NCBI RefSeq assembly: GCF_002250505.1
Contig: NZ_NJGY01000004.1
Span: 547,672-611,671 of the forward strand
Direction: 5' to 3'
DNA length: 64,000 nucleotides
From: Janthinobacterium sp. PC23-8
Lineage (GTDB): Bacteria > Pseudomonadota > Gammaproteobacteria > Burkholderiales > Burkholderiaceae_D
How positions within the stretch are numbered: the first letter of the stretch is position 1; each line of letters starts with the position of its first letter. Both the position numbers and the translations under genes were made by a program. Positions 26,006 to 35,097 of this stretch are shown here, piece by piece. The notes beneath the pieces are model-generated. The model was not told the origin of the DNA. It ran no database searches and saw only the letters and a program-made list of their open reading frames with translations.

Positions 26006-27241
26006 CTATTTCGCTGCCAGAAAATCGAGCAAGGTCAGCGCCACGATCTTGCTGGCGCGGCGCAAATCATCGAGCGCCAGCCGTTCGTCGGCCTTTTTCG
26101 CATTCGACTCGGGCACGGTGCGCGGGCCGGCGCCATACAGCACGGCCGGAATGCCATGCTCGCCGTACAGGCGCGCATCCGCATACAGCGGCGTGCCCTG
26201 GGCGGGAATCGTCTCGCCGAGGATCGCCAGCGCGTTTTTCTGCAAATTGGCGACCAGCTGTTCCGAGCCGGGCAAGGGGCGCAGCGCATGCGACAGCAGC
26301 AGGCGGCGGATCTCGATGCGGATGCCGGGCTCGCCCTGCACGGCGTCTTCGATCAGCGCGCGCACCTGCGCTTCGACCGCCACCGGATCTTCCTCGGGAA
26401 TCATGCGGCGGTCCATCTTCATCGTGACTTTGCCCGGCACCACATTGGTATTGGTGCCGCCGTCGATGCGGCCGACCAGCATGGTGGGCGAATCGATGCC
26501 CGGCACTTTGGACTTGATCTTTTTCAGCTCGGGCAGCTGGCCGTAGATGGCGTTCAGGATCTTGCTGGCCGCCTGCAGCGCATCGATGCCCGTCTCCGGC
26601 ATGGCGCCGTGGCCGGACTTGCCATGCACCGTGATCTCCAGCTGCAAGCAGGCGTTGTGCGCGGTGACGATGTTGTAGCTGAAGCCGGCCGCGATCACGA
26701 AATCGGGCTTGGTCAGTTTCTGCTCCAGCAGCCAGCCCGGCCCCAGCAGGCCGCCGAATTCCTCGTCATACGTAAAATGCAGTTCCAGCTGGCCCCGCAA
26801 GGGGATGCCCAGCGCTTCGAGTGCGCGGGTGGCGAAGACATAGGTGGCGAAATCGCTTTTCGACACGGCTGCCGCGCGCCCGTACAGGTAGCCGTCGACG
26901 ACCTGCGCGCCATACGGCGGATAGGTCCAGTTGTCGCCGGGCGGCACCACGTCGCCGTGGGCATTCAGGGCCACGGTGGGTCCGCCGGCTGCGTAGGGGC
27001 GGCGCACGATCAGGTTGGTAATGCTTTGCATGCCATAGGCCTCTACCTGCGCGGACGGCACGGCATGCTGCTCGGCGTCCCAGCCATACGCTTCCAGCAG
27101 TTGCGCCACTCTGGCCGCATGCGGCGCGTTATTGCCCGGCGGCGTATCGGTCGGTACTTGCACCACCTGTTGCAGAAAAGCGACTTCCTCATCGAAGTGC
27201 GCGTCGATCCATGCCGTAATTTGTTGTTCTGGAGTGCTCAT
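26006..27241 (-). CDS. M20-family metallohydrolase coupled to puuD
   Basis: The 411-residue protein is an ArgE/DapE/carboxypeptidase-type enzyme. Metal-site motifs are NAHGDVVPPG (first His and Asp) and TYDEEFGG (catalytic and metal Glu pair); the dimerisation domain has GKSGHGAMPETGIDAL. YADARLYGEHGIPAVLYGAG supplies the last ligands. Its ATG overlaps the puuD stop by four bases, so the two are coupled in translation. That suggests action on a product of urate breakdown or another N-acyl or ureido compound, but substrate choice is inference. The family also includes peptidases. Confidence 0.85.
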   Translation of the reverse strand: MSTPEQQITAWIDAHFDEEVAFLQQVVQVPTDTPPGNNAPHAARVAQLLEAYGWDAEQHAVPSAQVEAYGMQSITNLIVRRPYAAGGPTVALNAHGDVVPPGDNWTYPPYGAQVVDGYLYGRAAAVSKSDFATYVFATRALEALGIPLRGQLELHFTYDEEFGGLLGPGWLLEQKLTKPDFVIAAGFSYNIVTAHNACLQLEITVHGKSGHGAMPETGIDALQAASKILNAIYGQLPELKKIKSKVPGIDSPTMLVGRIDGGTNTNVVPGKVTMKMDRRMIPEEDPVAVEAQVRALIEDAVQGEPGIRIEIRRLLLSHALRPLPGSEQLVANLQKNALAILGETIPAQGTPLYADARLYGEHGIPAVLYGAGPRTVPESNAKKADERLALDDLRRASKIVALTLLDFLAAK

Positions 27242-28470
27242 TTTGTTCCTTGCAGTGTCTGTTGCAGCCAGGCGCCCAGTTCGGTGCGCTCGGCGTCCGT
27301 CATATTGGTCAGGTTACCGATCGGCATGGCCTTCAGTTCGATGGCCTGCTTGTAGATTTGCGCCGCGTGCTGGCGAATTTCCACCTCATTATCCAGCATC
27401 ATACCGGCAGGCGCGGTGGCAAAGCCAGCTTGCGTGGGTTGGGCGGAATGGCAGGTGGCGCAGCGCTGGGCAATGATGGCCTGCACGGACTTCCATTGCG
27501 CGGCCTGGTCGACCACCGGCGCGGCGGCCACCGCCACCGGCGCCTTGGGCGCAATCGCCACTGCCACGGCCAGCAGCAGCGCCAGACCCAGCACCGGATA
27601 GCGCCATTCGACGCGGCCCTTGTGGCGCAGATTGAAGAAGTGGCGGATAAACACGCCGGCGGCCATGATCAAAGCCAGCACCAGCCAGGCGTGATCGTTA
27701 CGGTAGGTCATCGCGTAATGATTGCTGATCATGATGAACAGCACCGGCAAGGTAAAGTAATTGTTATGCACGCTGCGCTGCTTGGCTGTCAAGCCATGCC
27801 TGGGGTCAGGCAGCTTGCCGGCCGCCATCGCTTCGACCATCTTGCGCTGGCCAGGAATAATCAGCATCAGCACATTGGCCACCATGATGGTGCCGATCAT
27901 GGCGCCCACGTGAATGTACGCGGCGCGCCCGCTGAGCATGTGTGTGAGCGCATAGGCAGCGCCCACGATCAGCGCGAACACCACCACGCCGAACCACAGT
28001 TCATGTTTGGCCAGCGGTGAGCGGCACAACAGGTCGTACACGGTCCAGCCGATTACCAGGGTGGCGATGCCGATGCCGATCGCCTGGCCGCTGGCGAGGT
28101 CCATCACGGCTTTGTCGACCATCATGGCCTGGGCATTGAAGTAATAGGCGATGCTCAAGAGCGCAAAGCCGGACAGCCAGGTCGAATACGCCTCCCATTT
28201 GAACCAGTGCAGTTCCTTCGGCAGTTCGGCCGGCGCCACCAGGTATTTTTGCGGATTGTAGAAGCCGCCGCCATGCACGGCCCACAGTTCGCCTGACACG
28301 CCCTTCCTGGCCAGTTCGGAACCGGGCGCGGGCGGGCGGATGGAATTGTCGAGCCAGACGAAATAGAAGGAAGCGCCGATCCAGGCGATGCCGGTAATGA
28401 CGTGCAACCAGCGCACGATCAGGTTCAGCCACTCAAGGCCGTAAGGGATCAGGTAGGCAAACACTTCCAT
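27238..28470 (-). CDS. puuD: Urate hydroxylase PuuD, membrane-bound with cytochrome c domain
   Basis: The 410-residue protein has about eight membrane helices, beginning LIVRWLHVITGIAWIGASF, with the motif HGGGFYNPQKY typical of PuuD. After the last helix (residue about 310) comes a periplasmic c-type cytochrome domain with the heme site C337-x2-C340-H341. PuuD oxidises urate to 5-hydroxyisourate and feeds electrons to the respiratory chain, so no hydrogen peroxide is formed. It is divergent from a LysR gene. It replaces the soluble uricase in this pathway. Confidence 0.93.
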   Translation of the reverse strand: MEVFAYLIPYGLEWLNLIVRWLHVITGIAWIGASFYFVWLDNSIRPPAPGSELARKGVSGELWAVHGGGFYNPQKYLVAPAELPKELHWFKWEAYSTWLSGFALLSIAYYFNAQAMMVDKAVMDLASGQAIGIGIATLVIGWTVYDLLCRSPLAKHELWFGVVVFALIVGAAYALTHMLSGRAAYIHVGAMIGTIMVANVLMLIIPGQRKMVEAMAAGKLPDPRHGLTAKQRSVHNNYFTLPVLFIMISNHYAMTYRNDHAWLVLALIMAAGVFIRHFFNLRHKGRVEWRYPVLGLALLLAVAVAIAPKAPVAVAAAPVVDQAAQWKSVQAIIAQRCATCHSAQPTQAGFATAPAGMMLDNEVEIRQHAAQIYKQAIELKAMPIGNLTNMTDAERTELGAWLQQTLQGTK

Positions 28471-28559
28471 AGTATTCCTTGAATTATTCTTTGAACGACA
28501 GCAGCACCAATATTCGTGCCAATTTACACAAGATAGCTGGATTCAGCGCCCGTCACATG

Positions 28560-28576
28560 AAATATATCGTATATTT
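28560..28576. promoter_or_regulatory. Perfect AT-rich palindrome between puuD and the LysR gene
   Basis: AAATATA (28560-28566) and TATATTT (28570-28576) are exact inverted arms around TCG. The site lies 38 bp before the LysR start in the divergent region, where LysR proteins bind. A second AT-rich stretch (TCGATATAC) follows near 28589-28597. It is probably the binding site of the neighbouring LysR regulator. Confidence 0.5.
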
Positions 28577-28613
28577 GACATATCCAAATCGATATACAAC
28601 AGAGGCGCCGCCC

Positions 28614-29552
28614 ATGTCCAGCCTGCCGCAACACCTCGATCTGCACCTGATCCGCATCCTGTATCTGCTGCTGGTGGAAAAGAATGTCTCGCGCGTGGCC
28701 TTGAAGCTGAACCAGCCGCAGCCGTCGATTTCCGCCTCGCTGCGCAAGCTGCGCGAGCTGACCGGCGACCCTTTGCTGGTGCGCGGCGCGCGCGGCATGG
28801 TGCCGACACAGCACGGTGAAAGCCTGCTCAACCCGGCCAAGCGCATTCTCGACCAGACCGAAAGCCTGTTCGTGCGCAAAACGCCGTTCGTGGCGCAGGA
28901 AGAGGCGCGCACCTTCCATATCGCCGCGCCCGACTACCTGGACAGCCAGTTCCTGCCCAACGTGGTGGCGCTGCTGCGGCGCGGCTCGCCCAAAAGCCGC
29001 GTGGTGCTGCACAGCCTGGGGCCGGGCATCGACCATATCCGGCAGTTGTCCGACGGTGGCCTGGACCTGGTGATCGCCAACTGGGACGAGCCGCCGGCCC
29101 ACCTGCACATTTCAAAACTGTTCGAAGACCCCATCATCTGCGCCATGCATGCCGAAAACGCCTATGCGCGCCGCACGGCCAGCGACGCGATGACGCTCGA
29201 CGATTATCTGAGCCTGCCCCATGTGGCGCCCTCGCCCATGATGCCCGGCTACCACGGCGTGATCGACTCGTTTCTGGAGCGGCAAAACCTGCAGCGCAAT
29301 GTGGTGGTGGAATCGGCCTACTTCGGCCTGATCCCCTACATGCTGACCCAGACCGACCTGGTGCTGACCACCGGGCGCCAGTTCATGCGCTTCTATGAAA
29401 AGACCCTGCCGCTGAAAACCTATACGGTGCCGCTGAAATTTCCGCCGATGCGCTTCTACCAGTTGTGGCACCAGCGCGTGCACCAGGCGCCCGAACACAA
29501 ATGGCTACGCGACCAGGTCAGCGCGGCGGCCAAATTGCTGGTGCAGCGATGA
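28614..29552 (+). CDS. LysR-family regulator beside urate genes
   Basis: The 312-residue protein has an N-terminal winged helix (HLIRILYLLLVEKNVSRVALKLNQPQPSIS is its core, shown here by its ends HLIRIL and QPQPSIS), close to the NodD/PnbR-like branch in which LPxHLDL-type starts are common. The effector domain contains DYLDSQFLPNVVALLRRGSP and ends LWHQRVHQAPEHKWLRDQV. The ATG at 28614 has AGAGG upstream; an open extension of 45 codons covers the palindromic operator and is rejected. Divergent from puuD and followed by uraD-allC, it is the likely regulator of urate use. Confidence 0.87.
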   Translation: MSSLPQHLDLHLIRILYLLLVEKNVSRVALKLNQPQPSISASLRKLRELTGDPLLVRGARGMVPTQHGESLLNPAKRILDQTESLFVRKTPFVAQEEARTFHIAAPDYLDSQFLPNVVALLRRGSPKSRVVLHSLGPGIDHIRQLSDGGLDLVIANWDEPPAHLHISKLFEDPIICAMHAENAYARRTASDAMTLDDYLSLPHVAPSPMMPGYHGVIDSFLERQNLQRNVVVESAYFGLIPYMLTQTDLVLTTGRQFMRFYEKTLPLKTYTVPLKFPPMRFYQLWHQRVHQAPEHKWLRDQVSAAAKLLVQR

Positions 29553-29636
29553 CACTGCGATAAACATTATCAACCACCGCATATGGCGCCCGCTGCGCCC
29601 GCGCGCTATCATTACCGCTTCCATGATTGGATCTCC

Positions 29637-31391
29637 ATGACCTCACTTTCCGACCTGAACGCCAGCAGCACCGAACAGTTTGTAGAACAGCTGCACGGCA
29701 TCTATGAACACTCGCCCTGGATCGCCCGGCGCGCCGCAGCAGCACGGCCGTTTGCCAGCCTGACGGCGCTCAAGCGCGAACTGCAGCGGGTGCTGGACGA
29801 GGCCTCGCCCGAAGAACAGCTGGGCCTGATCCGTGCCCACCCGGAGCTGGCCGGCAAGGCGGCGATTGCCGGCCAGCTGACGGCCGAGTCCACGCGCGAG
29901 CAGGCCACATCGGGCCTGCACCTGTGCAGCGCCGAACAATTCGCCTCCCTGCAGCGGCTGAACCACGACTACAAGGCCAAGTTCGGCTTCCCGTTTATCC
30001 TGGCCGTGAAAGGGCCAACCGGCGAAGGCCTGACGCGCCAGGACATCATCGCCACGTTTGCGCGGCGCCTGAAAAACCGCCGCGCCGACGAGCTGATCGA
30101 GTCGCTGCGCCAGATCAAACGCATCGCCGAGCTGCGCCTGAACGAACTGTTGGACGTGCGCCTGGCTTTTGGTCCGGCCATCATGCGCCACTGCGAAACC
30201 ATGGCCGAGCACAGCGACAGCAGCGACAACCTGACCTGCGCCTACATGACGCCGGCCCACCGGCAGACGGCCGCGCAACTGGCCGACTGGATGCGCCAGG
30301 CGGGCATGCAGGTCACCATCGACGCGGTCGGCAATGTGGTGGGACGTTATGAGTCTAGCGTGCCGGGGGCGAAAACCCTGATGACCGGTTCGCACTATGA
30401 CACCGTGCGCAATGGCGGCAAATACGATGGGCGCCTGGGCATCGTGCTGCCAATTGCCGTGGTGCGCCATCTGCATGAACAGGGCGAACGGCTGCCCTTC
30501 CACTTTGAAATCGTCGGCTTTGCCGAAGAAGAAGGGGTGCGCTTCAAGAGCACGTTTTTAGGCAGCACGGCTGTGACGGGCAATTTCGACCTGTCGCTGC
30601 TCGAGCAGCGTGACGCCGATGGCGTGAGCATGCGCGAGGCGCTGGCTGCGGCCGGCCATGACGCCAGCACGATAGTGTCCATCGCACGCGACCCGCACAA
30701 TCTGCTCGGCTACGTGGAGGTGCATATCGAACAGGGCCCGGTGCTGTTGGAACGCGATTTGCCGCTGGGCGTGGTGACGGCGATCGCCGGCAGCTCGCGC
30801 TACCTGGTCAGATTGAGCGGCACGGCCAGCCATGCGGGCACCACGCCGATGACCATGCGCCGTGACGCGGCCAGCGCCGCCGCCGAAATCATTTTGCTGG
30901 TCGAGCAGCGCTGCGGCCAGGGCGAGGCGCTGGTCGGCACCGTCGGCCAGTTAAACGTGCCCAATGGCTCCGTCAACGTGATCGCCGGCGCCTGCCACTT
31001 GTCGCTCGATATCCGCGCCGCCAGCGACAGCGTGCGTCAAAGCGCCGTCGACGACATCCTCGCCGGCATCACCGCCATCTGCGCGCGGCGCCAGATCGAC
31101 GTCGAACTCGAACTGCTGCTGTCGGCCCGCGCGGCGCCGTGTGCGCCATGGCTGATGGCGCAGCTTGAGTCAGCCGTGAGCGCCGTCGATGTTGTGCCTT
31201 GCAGCCTGCTGTCCGGCGCCGGCCACGACGCCATGGCCATGGCCGCCATCACCGACGTGGCCATGCTGTTTACGCGCTGCGGCAATGGCGGCATCAGCCA
31301 CAATCCGCTGGAAACCATGACGGCCGACGACGCCGATATTGCGGCGCAGGCGCTGCTGCATTTCTTGCGCAATTTCCAGCCGAAAAGCTAA
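29637..31391 (+). CDS. Fused OHCU decarboxylase (UraD) and allantoate amidohydrolase (AllC)
   Basis: The 584-residue protein joins two enzymes. Residues 1 to about 165 are UraD: H68 in AHPELAGKAA and FGFPFILAVKG are its signatures; it makes S-allantoin from OHCU. From about 172 onward it is an M20-type allantoate amidohydrolase: metal motifs GSHYDTVRNGGKYDG, FAEEEGVRF, VHIEQGP and GAGHDAM are all present. The ATG at 29637 is chosen. HIU hydrolase and allantoinase, which act before and between these two steps, are not in the window. The stop codon overlaps that of the convergent gene. Confidence 0.9.
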   Translation: MTSLSDLNASSTEQFVEQLHGIYEHSPWIARRAAAARPFASLTALKRELQRVLDEASPEEQLGLIRAHPELAGKAAIAGQLTAESTREQATSGLHLCSAEQFASLQRLNHDYKAKFGFPFILAVKGPTGEGLTRQDIIATFARRLKNRRADELIESLRQIKRIAELRLNELLDVRLAFGPAIMRHCETMAEHSDSSDNLTCAYMTPAHRQTAAQLADWMRQAGMQVTIDAVGNVVGRYESSVPGAKTLMTGSHYDTVRNGGKYDGRLGIVLPIAVVRHLHEQGERLPFHFEIVGFAEEEGVRFKSTFLGSTAVTGNFDLSLLEQRDADGVSMREALAAAGHDASTIVSIARDPHNLLGYVEVHIEQGPVLLERDLPLGVVTAIAGSSRYLVRLSGTASHAGTTPMTMRRDAASAAAEIILLVEQRCGQGEALVGTVGQLNVPNGSVNVIAGACHLSLDIRAASDSVRQSAVDDILAGITAICARRQIDVELELLLSARAAPCAPWLMAQLESAVSAVDVVPCSLLSGAGHDAMAMAAITDVAMLFTRCGNGGISHNPLETMTADDADIAAQALLHFLRNFQPKS

Positions 31392-32767
31392 CCGTGTAGC
31401 TGGCGCCAGTGCGCCAGTTCCGCCGCAACGTGCGTGATCAACGGCGCCCAGCCACCGATCGAAGGCTGGCGAAACAGGCGCATGGACGGATACCACGCAG
31501 TATCGCAGCGTCCCGCCAGCCAGCGCCAGTCGGCGCGATAGTCGGGCAGCAGCAGCCAGCACTGCTTGCCCAAGGCGCCAGCCAGGTGGGCCACGGCCGT
31601 ATCGACGCTGATCACCAGGTCCAGGTTGGCGATCACAGCGGCGGTATCGGAAAAATCACGCAAGGCAGCTACCGGATGGAGCATGTCCAGAAAATCCGAG
31701 CGGTCCTCCTGGCCTGCTCCTTTTTGCAGGCTGATCAGGGCCAGTCCCTGCAGCGCACCGAGCGGCGCCAGCGTATCGAGTGACGGCAGCGAACGGTCGG
31801 CATCGTTTTCGAAGGCCGGGTTACCCTTCCAGGCCAGGCCGACTTTCATGCCATTGGAAGGCAAGCGTGTCTTCCATCGCGCTGCCAGCGCAGGGTCGGC
31901 GGCCAGGTAGGGAACAGGCGCGGGAATGGTGTGAAGGCGCGTGCCACACAGGCCAGGCAAACTAAGCAATGGAACCCAGAAATCCCAGCGCGCGCCAGGG
32001 ATGGCTTCTGCGGAAGAAAACACCTGGTCGACGCCGGGCAAGCTCGTCAACAACGTTTTCAATGCGGGATGGCAGACCAGCGCCACATACGCGCCAGCCT
32101 GCTTCAACACGCTGCAATAGCGGCAGAACTGGATCATGTCACCCTGCCCTGCTTCCAGGCAGACGACAATCGCACGGCCGGACAAGGGCTCGCCGGACCA
32201 GCGCGGACAGTTAAAAAACGCGCCGAAGATATCGGGCAATGCACGTCCCTCCAGCATCTGCCAGCCTTCCTCCAGACGGCCCTGGCGCAGCAGCAGATAC
32301 GCGAGGTTGAAGCGCGCCTTGCCATGCAGCGGATCGCGCTCCAGCGCCGCGCGATAGCATTGTTCGGCCTGTGTTTCGCGCTGCAGGCAAGCAAGCAGCA
32401 CGCCCAGGTTCGACCATGCGCCGGCCTCGTCCGGCTGTGCTTGCAGCGCGCGCCGGCACAAGGCTTCCGCTTCGACAAATTGTTTGGATTTAAGCAGCAG
32501 CATGGCCAGGTTCTGCATGATCTGCACGCTGTCATGGCGCAGCGCCAGCGCCTGGCGGTAACTGTCTGCAGCTGCGGCCCACATGCCCGCCTGCTCCTGC
32601 GCATAGCCGAGATTGGCCAGTATTTCGACCTTATCGGGAGCCAATGCATGGGCGTGCAAAAAACAGCGCACGGCGGCGACAGCGTCGCCTTTGTTCAAGT
32701 GGTCATTGCCCTCGGCAAACAACATTGCATGCTGGCCTGGGGCGGAGCGGGGGAAGTGCTGCTGCAT
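31388..32767 (-). CDS. TPR protein with a glycosyltransferase-like C-terminal domain
   Basis: The 459-residue protein has at least four tetratricopeptide repeats in residues about 20-160 (for example ILANLGYAQEQAGMWAAAAD and GAWSNLGVLLACLQRETQAE). The C-terminal half resembles GT-B/ADP-heptose-type transferases: SGRAIVVCLEAGQGDMIQF, and ISVDTAVAHLAGALGKQCW followed by WYPSMRLFRQP. Such proteins are common in betaproteobacteria, with an unproven role in protein or envelope glycosylation. The ATG at 32767 has GGA at fair spacing; the frame also opens with a TTG five codons earlier. It ends overlapping the stop of uraD-allC. Confidence 0.8.
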   Translation of the reverse strand: MQQHFPRSAPGQHAMLFAEGNDHLNKGDAVAAVRCFLHAHALAPDKVEILANLGYAQEQAGMWAAAADSYRQALALRHDSVQIMQNLAMLLLKSKQFVEAEALCRRALQAQPDEAGAWSNLGVLLACLQRETQAEQCYRAALERDPLHGKARFNLAYLLLRQGRLEEGWQMLEGRALPDIFGAFFNCPRWSGEPLSGRAIVVCLEAGQGDMIQFCRYCSVLKQAGAYVALVCHPALKTLLTSLPGVDQVFSSAEAIPGARWDFWVPLLSLPGLCGTRLHTIPAPVPYLAADPALAARWKTRLPSNGMKVGLAWKGNPAFENDADRSLPSLDTLAPLGALQGLALISLQKGAGQEDRSDFLDMLHPVAALRDFSDTAAVIANLDLVISVDTAVAHLAGALGKQCWLLLPDYRADWRWLAGRCDTAWYPSMRLFRQPSIGGWAPLITHVAAELAHWRQLHG

Positions 32768-32969
32768 GGCATAGTCCGACAAAAATCAGCGCCAAGCATA
32801 GCATTGTCTGCCTGTCCAGCACGGTAACCACATCGATACGACATTCGGTTTCAATCTAGATCTGGCGCAAAGACCTGCAGAAGACCGCGCCCATACTTTA
32901 CGTCCCTATCACCGACATTCCTGTTGTTGCACGTAGAACATATCACCAGGAATTCAACAGGAGACAAAC

Positions 32970-34736
32970 ATGAACCATGAAAAAATAGCCCCCGGTTTGA
33001 TGGTGGCGATGGAAAATTTTCAGTCACAAGGAGAAACCGGACTGATGCCGCAAATGCAGACCATGGGTCTGGTGCCTTCGGTCGGCACCAGCAAACCCAT
33101 GCGCACGGTCGTGTTTCTCGACTGCGACCCGAACGCCAGCCTCGATCACCTGGCGCAGCACGACATCCGCATCAACCAGTCCGAAGGTCGTTTTCGTACC
33201 GCGATCCTGCCATTCGCCAGCCTCGACGCGTTATCGCAGGACGCAGCCATCAAGCGCATACTGCCGAGCCGCTACCTGCAACCCAAATTGGATGTCGCAG
33301 GGGAAATGACACATGTAACGCAATGGCGCGGCGAGGCACAGACAGGAGGGAAGAATGTCATTGTCGGCATTATCGACACCGGCATCGACGCCAGCCATGA
33401 GGCATTCAAGGGACGCATCCTGCGTATCTGGGACCAGCAGTTGCGCGGCGATGGCGTCAAGGAAGGCGGGTACGGCGCCGAGCTGACGCCCGGCCTGTTC
33501 AGCATCTCGCGCGACGATCATGGCCATGGTACCCATGTCGCCGGCATCGCCGGCGGAGCCGATGCGATGTTTTGCGGCGTTGCGCCCGAGGCGGAATTCA
33601 TTATCGTCAAAACGAGTTTCATGAACGCCCATATTGCCGATGCCGTGCGCTATATCTTCCGCATCGCCAGCGAGCTCAATCGTCCAGCCGTCATCAACCT
33701 GAGCCTGGGCGGACATTTCGACGCCCATGATGGCAGCGATCCGCTGTCACGCATCATCGATGAGCAATCCGGTCCGGGCCGACTCGTTTGCTGTGCCGCC
33801 GGCAATGAAGGCACCGACGATATCCATGCCACGGCCGTTGTCGCGGCACTGGCGACACAGGAAATACGCTTTCGCGTCCCCGCGACGATTCGCAATATCA
33901 CGCTGAACGGCTGGTACGATGGCGACGCCGGCATCGAGATCGCACTGGTCTCCCCGCTGGGCGTCAGTACGCCATTCCAGGCAGTCATCCGCCAGGGCAA
34001 TAACGCAAAATCGTACCAGTTGCCCGACGCGGCCGTCACCGTCGCCTCCCCGCCGCCAAATCTTGCCAATGGCGATCATCAGTTCGTGGTCGACCTGCAG
34101 GGCCAGCGGCAAGCCGATGTGAACAGCGGCGTATGGAAACTGCTGCTGCGTAACGTGGCGAAAAAGCCAGCCACGATCCACGCCTGGATAATGGACGACA
34201 GCCAGGCTGCGAGCGTCATTTTCACGGGCGCGGCAGTCAGCGACTCCATGAAGATCGGCTCACCCGGCGCCGCTGCCTCGGCCATCACTGTCGCTGCCTA
34301 TACCTCACGCGCGCAATGGAATGACATCGACATGCAGCATCAGGACGTCGGTTTCGCGCCAGATACCATTTCCGAATTCAGCAGCGAGGGGCCATTGCGC
34401 AACATGCAGGCAAAACCCGATGTCACCGCCCCCGGCGCCATGATCGTGTCTTGCCTGTCGAAGGACAGTCCGGCCAGGCGACGCGATATCTTCCGCGAAC
34501 ATTTCCGTGTCATGGCGGGGACCAGCATGGCCACACCGTTCATCACAGGCCTGATGGCATTGCTGCTGCAACAGGATGCCGAACTCGATCCCGCGCATGC
34601 CAAGGATATCTTGCGCAAGATCAGCAGTATTCCAGGCCAGTCCGGCACCACGTTTGACAACAAATGGGGCGGCGGACTGATCGACGCGGCTAAACTACCC
34701 TTTGTACTGGGTAGTAAACAGGAGAACGCCGGCTGA
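32970..34736 (+). CDS. Subtilisin-family serine protease without signal peptide
   Basis: The 588-residue S8 protease has D136 (IIDTGID), H186 (HGHGTHVAG), oxyanion N279 (AAGNEG) and S519 (MAGTSMATP). An insert of about 200 residues between the oxyanion region and the nucleophile probably forms a beta-rich domain. Residues 45-108 look like a propeptide (TVVFLDCDPNASL ... LPSRYLQPKLD). There is no Sec signal, so it acts inside the cell or leaves by another route. ACAGGAG precedes the ATG. It is unlike the IetS protease in layout. The small gene just downstream resembles its propeptide. Confidence 0.9.
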   Translation: MNHEKIAPGLMVAMENFQSQGETGLMPQMQTMGLVPSVGTSKPMRTVVFLDCDPNASLDHLAQHDIRINQSEGRFRTAILPFASLDALSQDAAIKRILPSRYLQPKLDVAGEMTHVTQWRGEAQTGGKNVIVGIIDTGIDASHEAFKGRILRIWDQQLRGDGVKEGGYGAELTPGLFSISRDDHGHGTHVAGIAGGADAMFCGVAPEAEFIIVKTSFMNAHIADAVRYIFRIASELNRPAVINLSLGGHFDAHDGSDPLSRIIDEQSGPGRLVCCAAGNEGTDDIHATAVVAALATQEIRFRVPATIRNITLNGWYDGDAGIEIALVSPLGVSTPFQAVIRQGNNAKSYQLPDAAVTVASPPPNLANGDHQFVVDLQGQRQADVNSGVWKLLLRNVAKKPATIHAWIMDDSQAASVIFTGAAVSDSMKIGSPGAAASAITVAAYTSRAQWNDIDMQHQDVGFAPDTISEFSSEGPLRNMQAKPDVTAPGAMIVSCLSKDSPARRRDIFREHFRVMAGTSMATPFITGLMALLLQQDAELDPAHAKDILRKISSIPGQSGTTFDNKWGGGLIDAAKLPFVLGSKQENAG

Positions 34737-34801
34737 CGCTGATTTCATCCTGCTGCTTGGCAATCTGCCTTATGGTTCGGAATCCATTTTCGGGAGCTCG
34801 C

Positions 34802-35083
34802 GTGAATGATCATAAACTCGACAGCGCCCTCGCGGCAGCCCTGCTTGTGCCCGATGAAGCGGGCGGGCTGCCGCTGACGGTGTTTCTCGATGTTGCCATT
34901 CCCCTGGACGATCAGCAGAAGCAGATGCTGGAACGATGGGGCATCAATACCGCAGACGGCGCCGCAACGCTGACCGCCCGTGTACCGCGCGCCGCGATCA
35001 CCGAACTGGCAGCGCAGGCCTGGGTCCTGGGCCTGTCGCTATCGGCGGTATCGCGGCCCTTGCGCATGCCGCGCATGCCCTGA
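34802..35083 (+). CDS. Stand-alone propeptide-like protein, possible inhibitor of the adjacent subtilisin
   Basis: The 93-residue product starts at GTG 34802, with GGGAG five to six bases upstream; an ATG at 34772 lacks such a site. Residues 26-92 (LTVFLD, then WGINTADG, RVPRAAITELA and SRPLRMPRM) align with the propeptide region 46-108 of the upstream protease (TVVFLD, DIRINQSEG, ILPFASLDALS, SRYLQPK) in order and spacing. Free propeptide-like (I9-type) proteins inhibit or help fold subtilisins. The role is inferred from this resemblance and the 65-bp distance. It ends 14 bp before the convergent hydrolase gene. Confidence 0.65.
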   Translation: MNDHKLDSALAAALLVPDEAGGLPLTVFLDVAIPLDDQQKQMLERWGINTADGAATLTARVPRAAITELAAQAWVLGLSLSAVSRPLRMPRMP

Positions 35084-35097
35084 TAACGCCTTGGTCC

